Assembly: GCA_003646505.1 (NCBI GenBank)
Contig: QMKT01000124.1
Location: 1 to 5,805 of the forward strand
Direction of reading: 5' to 3'
Length of the DNA: 5,805 bases
From: Campylobacterota bacterium
Lineage (GTDB): Bacteria; Campylobacterota; Campylobacteria; Campylobacterales; Sulfurovaceae
Shown: one piece after another, positions 1-5,805 of the stretch
Position numbering within the stretch: the stretch's first letter is position 1
How the letters are laid out: every line of letters begins with the position of its first letter
The notes under the pieces: generated by a model
What the model saw: the letters and a program-made list of their open reading frames with translations, nothing else
Told to the model about the DNA's origin: nothing
Database searches by the model: none
Translations under genes and position numbers: made by a program

Positions 1-2
1 CC

Positions 3-1724
3 CAGCATCTTGACCAGGCACTTAAAGCACACTAGATCTTCGAAAAAGATGGAGATTATGTTGTACAAAATAATGAGATCATTATCGTTGATGAATTTAC
101 AGGAAGACTTTCTGAAGGACGTAGATACTCCGAAGGCCTACACCAGGCACTTGAAGCAAAAGAAGCTGTAGAGATACAAGAAGAGTCACAAACTTTAGCA
201 GAGATCACCTACCAAAACTACTTTAGACTTTATGAAAAACTCTCAGGTATGACAGGAACAGCACAAACCGAAGCGACAGAATTTTCACAAATTTATGGAC
301 TGGATGTTATCTCTATCCCTACCAATGTACCTATCGCACGTTTGGATAAAAATGACCTTATTTACAATACAGAACGTGAGAAACTTGACGCCGTGGTAAA
401 ACGTGTAAGAGAATTGCATACCAAAGGACAACCGGTACTTATCGGTACTGCTTCTATTGAAAAGTCTGAGATGATAGATGAACGGCTCAAAAAAGAAAAG
501 ATCCCACATAACATGCTCAATGCTAAAAACCATGCACAAGAAGCAGAGATCATTATGAATGCTGGGCAAAAAGCTGCTGTCACAGTCGCGACAAACATGG
601 CAGGTCGTGGGGTTGATATCAAAATTGATGATGAAGTCCAAAGCCTTGGTGGACTTATGATACTGGGTACGGAACGTCATGAGAGTAGACGTATCGATAA
701 TCAACTCAGAGGACGTTCGGGACGTCAGGGTGGCGCAGGCGAGAGTCAATTCTTCCTCAGCCTTGATGATAATCTTCTTCGTATTTTCGGTGGTGACAAG
801 ATCAGGAATATCATGACAAAACTAGGTGTAGAAGATGGTGAGTACATTGACTCAAGGATCGTCACACGTTCAGTAGAAAAAGCACAAAAGAAAGTGGAGA
901 ACCAGCATTATGAGTCAAGAAAGAACATCTTGGAGTATGATGATGTAGCAAATCATCAACGTAAAGCGATCTACGCATTTAGAAACCAGTTACTTGACCC
1001 GGAATTTGATATCGCTGGGAAGATCAAAGAGAACCGTGAAGAATACATTGCACATCTTATGGCAGAAGCAGAGATCTTTGAAGGTATGCCAACAGAAGAC
1101 TTTGATGTAGAAAAACTTGCAGCACATATCAAAGAAGAACTTCATATAGAAGTACAAGCTGAACACTTCAAAGACAAAGAAGTTGAAGAGATGACTACCA
1201 TGATACGTGATATGATGGTAAATCTTTATGAAACAAAAATGTCTGAGATCGATGCAGAGCAAAGAACAGACATTGAACGTATCTTATACTTGCAGGTACT
1301 TGATCCACAATGGAGAGATCACCTGTATGAAATGGATGTACTCAAAACAGGTATCGGGCTTAGAGGATACAACCAAAAAGATCCATTGACTGAATATAAA
1401 CAAGACTCGTACAAACTTTTTATGGATCTTGTCCAACGTATTAAATATGAAGCAGTGAAAGTACTTCAGCTTGTACAGTTTAACTTTGAATCTCAAGAAG
1501 AGGAAGAAGAGGCTGTTGAAAATATACGTGAAGAACTTGAATCTGATGTATCAGATGCTACACTCAGTACAGATGAACCTGAAGAAAAAAAGAACACACC
1601 TTTCACTGCAAAGAAAAAACCAAAAAGAAATGATCCTTGTCCTTGTGGTTCCGGGAAAAAATATAAAAACTGCTGTGGGCAAAGTGGTCCGAAAAAAGGT
1701 TTGTTGTCATCAAAGAACGCATAA
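3..1724 (+). CDS. secA: Preprotein translocase ATPase SecA, C-terminal two-thirds (5'-partial, in-frame TAG at 33-35)
   Basis: SecA is the motor ATPase that pushes unfolded preproteins through SecYEG. The window opens near the end of the preprotein cross-linking region, so Walker A and roughly 290 N-terminal residues are missing. Visible in order: VDEFTGR and the conserved [16 protein letters not shown] stretch; [13 protein letters not shown] (from 249) leading into the second nucleotide-binding domain; NMAGRGVDI (594-620); the arginine-finger helicase motif [14 protein letters not shown] (690-731); the helical scaffold segment [17 protein letters not shown]; the wing/scaffold block [28 protein letters not shown]; an acidic linker; and a zinc site CxCx8CC with Cys codons at 1638, 1644, 1671 and 1674. 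That site normally binds SecB and phospholipid. The same frame is homologous to SecA on both sides of the TAG at 33-35, so this is one gene with a nonsense codon or sequence error. The first ATG after the stop, at 249, lies inside a conserved motif and is not a credible natural start. Confidence 0.95.
33..35 (+). other. In-frame amber codon inside secA
   Basis: Reading codons from position 3 gives [10 protein letters not shown], then TAG, then [10 protein letters not shown]. From memory, Helicobacter SecA has KANYLFEKDVDYIV at this point, so TAG sits where a tyrosine codon is expected and could arise from TAT or TAC by one third-base change. The nearby Gly (GGA) replaces a usually conserved Val (GTA), also one base away. 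Two departures within about 20 bases, close to the window edge, favour a low-quality sequence end or a recent mutation. TAG also terminates the 3139-4020 gene, so codon reassignment is unlikely. Confidence 0.85.
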
Positions 1725-1802
1725 GAAGCAAAGCTCCTTGTTGCTACGCTGACGCTAAGTCATCTTCAGCAGATAGCTCACGCGACTAGTCGCTTTTACA
1801 TT
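1725..1802 (+). other. secA-permease spacer, G+C-rich, with a palindrome
   Basis: This 78-base spacer is about 47% G+C (37 of 78 counted), higher than the coding DNA around it, which is the reverse of what is usual in an A+T-rich genome. It contains a direct repeat (ACGCTG/ACGCTA near 1746-1757), a weak 5-bp inverted pair (1727-1731 with 1741-1745), and the palindrome at 1782-1793. No promoter or strong Shine-Dalgarno sequence was seen. The secA frame stays open through it to the next gene after the TAA, but 26 stop-free codons are not improbable by chance. Confidence 0.5.
1782..1793 (+). repeat. Perfect 12-bp palindrome GCGACTAGTCGC followed by T4
   Basis: The 12 bases equal their own reverse complement. 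In RNA they could form a four-pair GCGA/TCGC stem with a CTAG loop, followed by TTTT at 1794-1797. The stem is short for an intrinsic terminator, so a weak terminator, an RNA processing site, a protein-binding site or one end of a dispersed intergenic element are all possible. Its position 10 bases before the candidate start at 1803 could also influence translation of the permease gene. Confidence 0.5.
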
Positions 1803-3038
1803 ATGGATACAATTATGAAAACAAAAAGTCTTACTTCCCCTAACAAAAAATTTGTTAGGCATATTATCAAGCATTACCTCAAATACGACAAAGAAAACCC
1901 TTTTATTTTTATCTCCGGGATGTTAGCCTTTTTAGGTATAGCTGCCGGTGTTATGGTCTTAATGATCGCCATGGGTATCATGAACGGGACACAAAAAGAG
2001 TTCAGTAAAAAACTTTTTGTCATGAACTATCCGCTTACGATCCTGCCCATAGAAGAAAACTCTGTCAATGATACACTTATCGCTTCACTCTCCAAACAGT
2101 TTCCCAAGCTCCAATTCAGTCCTTACTACACGACACAGGTCATTACTAAAAATGACGGTGCTGTGCAAGGATCACTGCTTTATGGTGTTGATTATCATAA
2201 AGAAGGTGAGATCAATGAGATCTTCAAAAAGGCCAAAGGCGATGAAAAAAGTAAATTCAGAGTGGTCATGGGAGAAGGTCTCTCTTTTGAAATGAATGTG
2301 CTCAAAAAAGACAAAGTGACACTCTATTTCTCTGAGCAGCAAGCCATAGGTTTTGGTACGATGCCTTTACAAAAACGCTTTATCATTGATGGTGTCTTTA
2401 AATCTGGTCTTAAAGCCTATGACAAAGCCATTATGTATACGTCACTTGAAGCATTTGAAAAGCTCTTAAAACGTAAACATGGAAGCTATGATGGATTACA
2501 TATCTATGCAGAAAATCCCATGGATGAGATAGAGAAGATCAGAGAAGTCTTACCTGAAATGACGGTCATAGAAGGCTGGTGGCAGCAAAATGGGAACTTC
2601 TTTGCTGCCATGGAGATGGAGAAAAAAGCCCTTTTCCTTGTTCTGCTGCTGATCATACTGGTAGCCTCATTGAACATTATCTCTTCACTTTTAATGACTG
2701 TTATGAGCAGAAGATCTGAAATTGCACTTATGCGTACACTAGGTGCGACTAAAAAAGAGATAAGATCTATCTTTTTTAAACTCGGACTTATCATAGGGTC
2801 TGCAGGTATTGTGGCAGGTACCCTGCTTGGCACTCTTGGTATTTGGATACTCACTACCTTTGATATTATCTCTATGCCTGCAGATGTCTACGGTACCTCT
2901 AAATTACCTGTAGACCTAAGCATGAGTGACTTTGGTTTTATACTACTGGGTACCAGTATCATCATCTTACTCTCAGCACTCTACCCTGCTAAAAAAGCAG
3001 CACAGACAGACCCACTCACTGTTTTACGTAATGAATGA
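1803..3038 (+). CDS. LolC/LolE-family lipoprotein-release ABC permease (LolF-like)
   Basis: This is a 411-residue inner-membrane permease that, with the ATPase LolD, should extract mature lipoproteins from the inner membrane and pass them to the LolA carrier. Topology is the LolC/E type: TM1 about 33-59; a large periplasmic MacB_PCD-like domain about 60-272; then an FtsX domain with TM2 about 276-301, TM3 about 324-351 and TM4 about 377-396. The cytoplasmic loop RRSEIALMRTLGATKKEI (303-320) is the family's conserved coupling segment that contacts the ATPase. The length matches LolC and LolE (about 400). H. pylori has a single such protein (LolF, next to secA, from memory), so a homodimer is plausible; no second permease or LolD is in the window. 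ATG at 1803 lacks a clear Shine-Dalgarno sequence. ATG at 1815 has a weak GGA seven bases upstream and is an equally good start, giving 407 residues. Other FtsX-domain exporters are the main alternative. Confidence 0.87.
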   Translation: MDTIMKTKSLTSPNKKFVRHIIKHYLKYDKENPFIFISGMLAFLGIAAGVMVLMIAMGIMNGTQKEFSKKLFVMNYPLTILPIEENSVNDTLIASLSKQFPKLQFSPYYTTQVITKNDGAVQGSLLYGVDYHKEGEINEIFKKAKGDEKSKFRVVMGEGLSFEMNVLKKDKVTLYFSEQQAIGFGTMPLQKRFIIDGVFKSGLKAYDKAIMYTSLEAFEKLLKRKHGSYDGLHIYAENPMDEIEKIREVLPEMTVIEGWWQQNGNFFAAMEMEKKALFLVLLLIILVASLNIISSLLMTVMSRRSEIALMRTLGATKKEIRSIFFKLGLIIGSAGIVAGTLLGTLGIWILTTFDIISMPADVYGTSKLPVDLSMSDFGFILLGTSIIILLSALYPAKKAAQTDPLTVLRNE

Positions 3039-3050
3039 TCCGTTTATTTC

Positions 3051-3129
3051 TGTAGAGTGTTGTGAGGATACAAGCATTAAAATGAAGTGCAAACGAAGCA
3101 CTAAATGCTGAGTCAGATAACACCCTACA
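3051..3129. repeat. Large nested inverted repeat between convergent genes (probable bidirectional terminator)
   Basis: The outer arms are 13 bases each, 3051-3063 (TGTAGAGTGTTGT) and 3117-3129 (ATAACACCCTACA). They pair at 11 Watson-Crick positions with one G-T wobble and one A-C mismatch. Inside are two perfect nested pairs: AGCATT/AATGCT (3073-3078 with 3104-3109) and AGTGC/GCACT (3086-3090 with 3098-3102) around a 7-base loop. The element fills most of the 100-base gap between two genes that converge, where a shared terminator is expected. No good T-run follows the arms on either strand, so a REP-like palindromic element is an alternative to a classical intrinsic terminator. Confidence 0.6.
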
Positions 3130-3138
3130 CTATATTAT

Positions 3139-4020
3139 CTACTCAAACATCCTCATAATAGAATTTCCACCTTGAATAAAGTCAAACATTGAATCCTCTT
3201 CTTCCTCTTCAAAAATATTAAAGGGAGAATCATCAAATAGTCCGAACATCGTGTTATACATTTTAGAAGAGTTATACATCATGCCTGACATCATTTCCGC
3301 TGACTCCCCGGAGTATTTCATTCCTTTATAGATCGATTGTCCCGTATCTTTTACACCACCAAGTCCAGGTATGCTTATCCCTGGTATATCAATCCCAAAA
3401 AGACCCTTGTCTTTTTTCTTTTTCTTCTTCTCACCAAATAAACTGGGTAAGCCAAAACTTGGCATACCAAAACTGCTATCTCCTTCGAGATGCAATGTTT
3501 TTTTCAGATCATTTACAGTATTGCTAAAAGAATACTCCCCTTCAATTTCTCCATCCATATGTAATGCCTCTTGGATACCCGTTACATGTTTATCTAAATA
3601 ACTCTCTTTTTTAGGCGTTTCATAATTAATGTTCAGTTCACTTCTTATTGCATCGAGTTTTTTCTCTTTACCTGTAAGTTGTTTAATACCAAGTTCTCTT
3701 CTAATACTTTCTAACTTATCCTCGTTTTCAGAGACCACAGGTTCATTTGGAAGGGGTAATGCCTGTTTCACTGAAGGAATTACCTCATTTACTTTGGCAG
3801 ATCCTCCAGTGCGTAGAGATTCAACAGGTTTAGGCAATTCTTCTTTGACTTGAGGCATTGCCTTCTCAATTTTTACAACTTCAGAAGGAGTCTCATCCTG
3901 AATATGATATTTATTTTTTATATCATCTAAGTTTTGCTGGATTAAAATGTCTGATTCGCTCATGTACTCAGCTAAAAGAAAAGTACTGATACCTATGATA
4001 AGTAAAAATATTTTATGCAT
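3139..4020 (-). CDS. Exported repeat-containing protein of unknown function
   Basis: I do not recognise this 293-residue protein. Residues 1-17 look like a cleavable signal peptide (Lys3, hydrophobic 4-16, LLA before Glu18). There is no lipobox Cys and no Cys anywhere. Residues 30-180 hold seven degenerate copies of a short motif, roughly x-[LVMI]-x-x-[IVL]-[KRQ]-x-x-[LY]-x-[hydrophobic], starting near 30, 54, 80, 102, 121, 145 and 168. Two Gly/Pro-rich segments (184-196 and 207-222) flank a Lys6 run (198-203). The C-terminal third is Met-rich (234-291) and contains an acidic run (271-276). Start ATG at 4018-4020 is supported by AAAGG (4031-4035) ten bases upstream; the stop is TAG. It lies 63 bases downstream of the AsmA-like gene on the same strand but may have its own promoter. 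Periplasmic or surface location is inferred from the signal peptide only. Confidence 0.8.
   Translation of the reverse strand: MHKIFLLIIGISTFLLAEYMSESDILIQQNLDDIKNKYHIQDETPSEVVKIEKAMPQVKEELPKPVESLRTGGSAKVNEVIPSVKQALPLPNEPVVSENEDKLESIRRELGIKQLTGKEKKLDAIRSELNINYETPKKESYLDKHVTGIQEALHMDGEIEGEYSFSNTVNDLKKTLHLEGDSSFGMPSFGLPSLFGEKKKKKKDKGLFGIDIPGISIPGLGGVKDTGQSIYKGMKYSGESAEMMSGMMYNSSKMYNTMFGLFDDSPFNIFEEEEEDSMFDFIQGGNSIMRMFE
3430..3933 (-). repeat. Region encoding seven degenerate ~22-residue repeats
   Basis: The aligned cores are NLDDIKNKYHI, AMPQVKEELPK, VIPSVKQALPL, KLESIRRELGI, KLDAIRSELNI, HVTGIQEALHM and TVNDLKKTLHL, at residues 30, 54, 80, 102, 121, 145 and 168. Spacing varies from 19 to 26 residues, so these are spaced short helical motifs, not a strict tandem repeat. 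Hydrophobic residues fall at positions 2, 5 and 9 of the core, with a basic residue or Gln at 6, consistent with short amphipathic helices. Copies 2 and 3 resemble each other through Pro at core positions 3 and 10; copies 4 and 5 are the closest pair. Confidence 0.65.
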
Positions 4021-4030
4021 TGTTTTTCTG

Positions 4031-4035
4031 CCTTT
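4031..4035 (-). promoter_or_regulatory. Ribosome binding site AAAGG for the 293-aa gene
   Basis: On the minus strand AAAGG lies ten bases upstream of the ATG at 4020-4018, supporting that start. It directly abuts the inverted repeat at 4036-4055, so a hairpin there would stack next to the ribosome binding site. Confidence 0.6.
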
Positions 4036-4055
4036 AGAGTTATTCTAATAACTCT
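4036..4055. promoter_or_regulatory. 9-bp perfect inverted repeat: candidate operator or 5'-UTR hairpin
   Basis: AGAGTTATT (4036-4044) and AATAACTCT (4047-4055) are exact reverse complements separated by CT. The element lies between the candidate -10 box at 4071-4076 and the ribosome binding site of the 293-residue gene, about 9-28 bases after a transcription start near 4064. That position fits an operator for a dimeric regulator or a 5'-UTR hairpin. Without a following U-run it is a poor intrinsic terminator for the upstream AsmA-like gene. No regulator family can be named from the sequence alone. Confidence 0.5.
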
Positions 4056-4070
4056 CTATCTAATAGAACA

Positions 4071-4076
4071 ATTATA
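4071..4076 (-). promoter_or_regulatory. Candidate sigma-70 -10 box TATAAT
   Basis: The minus strand reads AGTG then TATAAT, a consensus -10 hexamer, 50 bases upstream of the ATG of the 293-residue gene. No TTGACA-like -35 is visible at 16-18 bases spacing. Campylobacterota housekeeping promoters commonly lack a conserved -35, so this is not disqualifying. It would let the unknown gene be transcribed independently of the AsmA-like gene before it. Confidence 0.45.
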
Positions 4077-4083
4077 CACTATT

Positions 4084-5805
4084 TTATTTATTAAGTATAC
4101 GCGCAGGAGATTCAAGTGTTCTTTTGAGTATATCTAGGGGTAAAAGCAGCATCTCTTGTGTACCTGTAGTGGTAACCTTTGGCTTGTCTAAACTGCCTGT
4201 GATCTTCAACCCTACTGTCACACTTTTATCTTTTCCCATCAAAATATAACCCAACACAGGAAGACTTCCTACCACTTTTCCTAATTCTCGTGCAACCTGG
4301 ATTGCAAGATTCATGTTAATCGTATTTTTCTTTACATCCAATTCACCTTTACCTACTATCGTTGCAGAAGCGCCTTTAATATAGATCGAATCAAAAATAA
4401 ATTTATCTTTACCTATCCGTCTATATTCTGCAACCCCTTCTTCTATGGTAAAACCATTGGTTGAAAATCCGGGTTTTTGTAATGCGGCCAAAGCAGGTAA
4501 AGTATTGATGAATGCCAGAGTATTATTGTAAGCTGTAAAGTCCCTCATCACTCCACCTTCAACGATCACCTCCCCTTTCATACTTTTTCCGGGGTTTCCT
4601 GAAGTCTTTAGTGTATAGCGTCCGTTATATAAACCTTTAAAATTGATCATAGGATGCAATACGTTATCTTTGATACGCAAAGCCTGTATATTTAAAATAT
4701 TTTTTTTCTTAGAGAATTTTATAATATCTCCAGAGGCACTCCCAATGGCTTTAATGTCGCCATTTCTCTTCACATCGACATCATAACTATCCAAAATTAA
4801 GCGGTATTCACCATATCTTAAATGACTGTTTTTACCCAAAATTGTCAATCCTTTACTCTCTTTTTTCTTTGCTGCCTTTTTTTTACCTTTTTGTTTTACT
4901 TGCTGTTTCTCAACAGCTAAAAATTTTTCAAGATCAATATTTAAATTCTTAAGTGTAACCCGGGATTTTACTTTATTGTAATAAAAGCGTTTATTAAAGG
5001 CATAAAAGTTTACGTCTTTAGCTGTAGCTTTACCTTCAAAAGGAACTCTGGTTTTGCATTGATCCTCTTTTTCATATAAAAAACAGATTGACCTTTTCAA
5101 TTTTCCATTAAAGTGATATGTTTCAAAATCTTTCGTTTTGATACGTATGCTTCCTCCCTCTTCAAGTGGCCCGGGATTGGGCAGGTAAGGCTTTATTTTA
5201 TTCAGATCACTGATACGAATCGTCGTTTTATTACCCTCATTATTCAGGGTGAATGAAAGTTTAGGTATCTCTACCTTTATTTTCTTTGCATAATTCAATG
5301 TTAAAGGTAATGTCTCATCTTTCAATACAAAGAACTTCTCTTTTTTCTCTCCCAGTGTAATGGTTTTGGCATCAAAGATCAAATCTGCTTTTTGTTTTTG
5401 CAGATCTATTTTACCATTGAGTGCACCTTCAAGTCCTGCATCTTTTAAAACAATATTATTTAAAGTGATCATTCCTTCTCTATACTGCAGATTACCTTTT
5501 TCAACAGGAAGCTTGAATTGCTTCAGCCATATATCACCTTGCGTAAAATTCACACCTGCAAAGAAATCTTTATAAGAATTTTTCAACTCTATATTTGCCA
5601 TAAATAGTACATTGACTTTAGCACTTCTTTCATCCAATGGCAACAAAATGTCGTACGCCTTTAATAAATCCTGTATTTTGCTATCGAAACGGGTATCTGT
5701 CTTAATTTTAAGTTTTAAGTTTGTATCGTCATTGAGCAGATTAAGTATACTGACCCCACTACCGTTTAAACTTACCCCCTCATAGCTTGGTTCTTTCAAA
5801 TCAAA
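4084..5805 (-). CDS. AsmA/YhdP-like envelope protein, C-terminal part (5'-partial)
   Basis: The open frame runs to the right edge (the codons before TTG at 5799 read Phe-Asp), so the N-terminus, where a membrane anchor is expected, is missing; TTG at 5799 is an internal Leu and not a start. The visible 573 residues are mostly alternating short beta-strand-like segments, as in the AsmA/TamB/YhdP superfamily, whose members form long periplasmic grooves implicated in phospholipid transport to the outer membrane. The best-matching part is the C-terminus (numbering from TTG = 1): GEVIVEGGVMRDF (409-421), NTLPALAALQKPGFSTNGF (432-450), the VVGSLPVLGYILMGKDKSV segment (509-527) and KITGSLDKPKV (532-542), typical of the AsmA-like C-terminal region. 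A Lys-rich linker lies at 301-316. Cys239 and Cys247 are its only cysteines and could form a disulfide in the periplasm. The family call is good; the exact subfamily and lipid substrate are inference. Confidence 0.8.
   Translation of the reverse strand, partial: FDLKEPSYEGVSLNGSGVSILNLLNDDTNLKLKIKTDTRFDSKIQDLLKAYDILLPLDERSAKVNVLFMANIELKNSYKDFFAGVNFTQGDIWLKQFKLPVEKGNLQYREGMITLNNIVLKDAGLEGALNGKIDLQKQKADLIFDAKTITLGEKKEKFFVLKDETLPLTLNYAKKIKVEIPKLSFTLNNEGNKTTIRISDLNKIKPYLPNPGPLEEGGSIRIKTKDFETYHFNGKLKRSICFLYEKEDQCKTRVPFEGKATAKDVNFYAFNKRFYYNKVKSRVTLKNLNIDLEKFLAVEKQQVKQKGKKKAAKKKESKGLTILGKNSHLRYGEYRLILDSYDVDVKRNGDIKAIGSASGDIIKFSKKKNILNIQALRIKDNVLHPMINFKGLYNGRYTLKTSGNPGKSMKGEVIVEGGVMRDFTAYNNTLAFINTLPALAALQKPGFSTNGFTIEEGVAEYRRIGKDKFIFDSIYIKGASATIVGKGELDVKKNTINMNLAIQVARELGKVVGSLPVLGYILMGKDKSVTVGLKITGSLDKPKVTTTGTQEMLLLPLDILKRTLESPARILNK

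Noticed and set aside
285..749. 154-residue open frame on the minus strand within secA
   Set aside because: It is antisense to strongly conserved SecA nucleotide-binding domain 2 and its translation shows no domain; the same holds for the other frames overlapping secA, the permease and the minus-strand genes.
1471..1752. 93-residue + strand frame overlapping the secA 3' end and the spacer
   Set aside because: It is an out-of-frame, lysine-rich reading of the SecA acidic linker and zinc tail, with no start signal.
2926..3111. 61-residue + strand frame over the permease 3' end and the inverted repeat
   Set aside because: It is out of frame with the permease, has no ribosome binding site, and ends within the inverted repeat.
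3371..3853. Two + strand frames of 76 and 74 residues inside the unknown protein gene
   Set aside because: They are antisense to the gene with a signal peptide, a ribosome binding site and coherent internal repeats; their Phe/Ser/Leu-rich composition is the complement of Lys/Glu codons.
4700..4884. Two T8 runs (4700-4707 and 4877-4884; A8 on the coding strand) as possible phase-variation tracts
   Set aside because: Both fall in Lys-rich codons of an intact frame, and eight-base A/T runs are common in such genomes; nothing shows length variation.
1797..5799. TTG at 5799 as the true start of the AsmA-like gene
   Set aside because: The frame remains open to the window edge with no ribosome binding site visible, and an AsmA-like protein needs an N-terminal anchor that is absent here.
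1..5805. Defence system, CRISPR array, prophage, insertion sequence, tRNA or rRNA
   Set aside because: No regularly spaced repeats, transposase, integrase, nuclease or conserved RNA signature was seen; the window is envelope-related chromosomal genes.

Overview
The window looks like chromosomal DNA from a Campylobacterota (Epsilonproteobacteria) species, most plausibly a Sulfurovum- or Sulfurimonas-like free-living relative. The grounds are a SecA sequence that reads like the Helicobacter/Campylobacter type, a secA gene followed directly by a LolC/LolE-family permease gene (the arrangement I recall from Helicobacter pylori), moderately low G+C, and lysine/AAA-rich coding. The genus is an inference from memory, not a search result.

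Layout: (1) Positions 3-1724, + strand: the 3' two-thirds of secA, entering from the left edge and ending in the zinc-binding C-tail. An in-frame TAG at 33-35 interrupts it inside a well-conserved stretch. (2) 1725-1802: a short, unusually G+C-rich spacer with a perfect 12-bp palindrome. (3) 1803-3038, + strand: a complete LolC/LolE-type (LolF-like) lipoprotein-release permease. (4) 3039-3138: a convergent intergenic region holding a large nested inverted repeat, probably a bidirectional terminator or a mobile palindromic element. (5) 3139-4020, - strand: a 293-residue predicted exported protein of unknown function, with seven degenerate repeats of about 22 residues and charged low-complexity runs. 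(6) 4021-4083: its upstream region, with a TATAAT box and a 9-bp inverted repeat touching the ribosome binding site. (7) 4084 to the right edge, - strand: the C-terminal 573 residues of an AsmA/YhdP-like protein that continues beyond the window.

The genes share a cell-envelope theme. SecA drives export across the inner membrane, the Lol permease extracts lipoproteins from that membrane for transfer to the outer membrane, and AsmA-like proteins are implicated in moving phospholipid to the outer membrane. The unknown exported repeat protein lies immediately downstream of the AsmA-like gene on the same strand and is the most novel object here. No mobile-element gene, CRISPR array, tRNA or rRNA was recognised, and no gene-free stretch exceeds about 100 bases.
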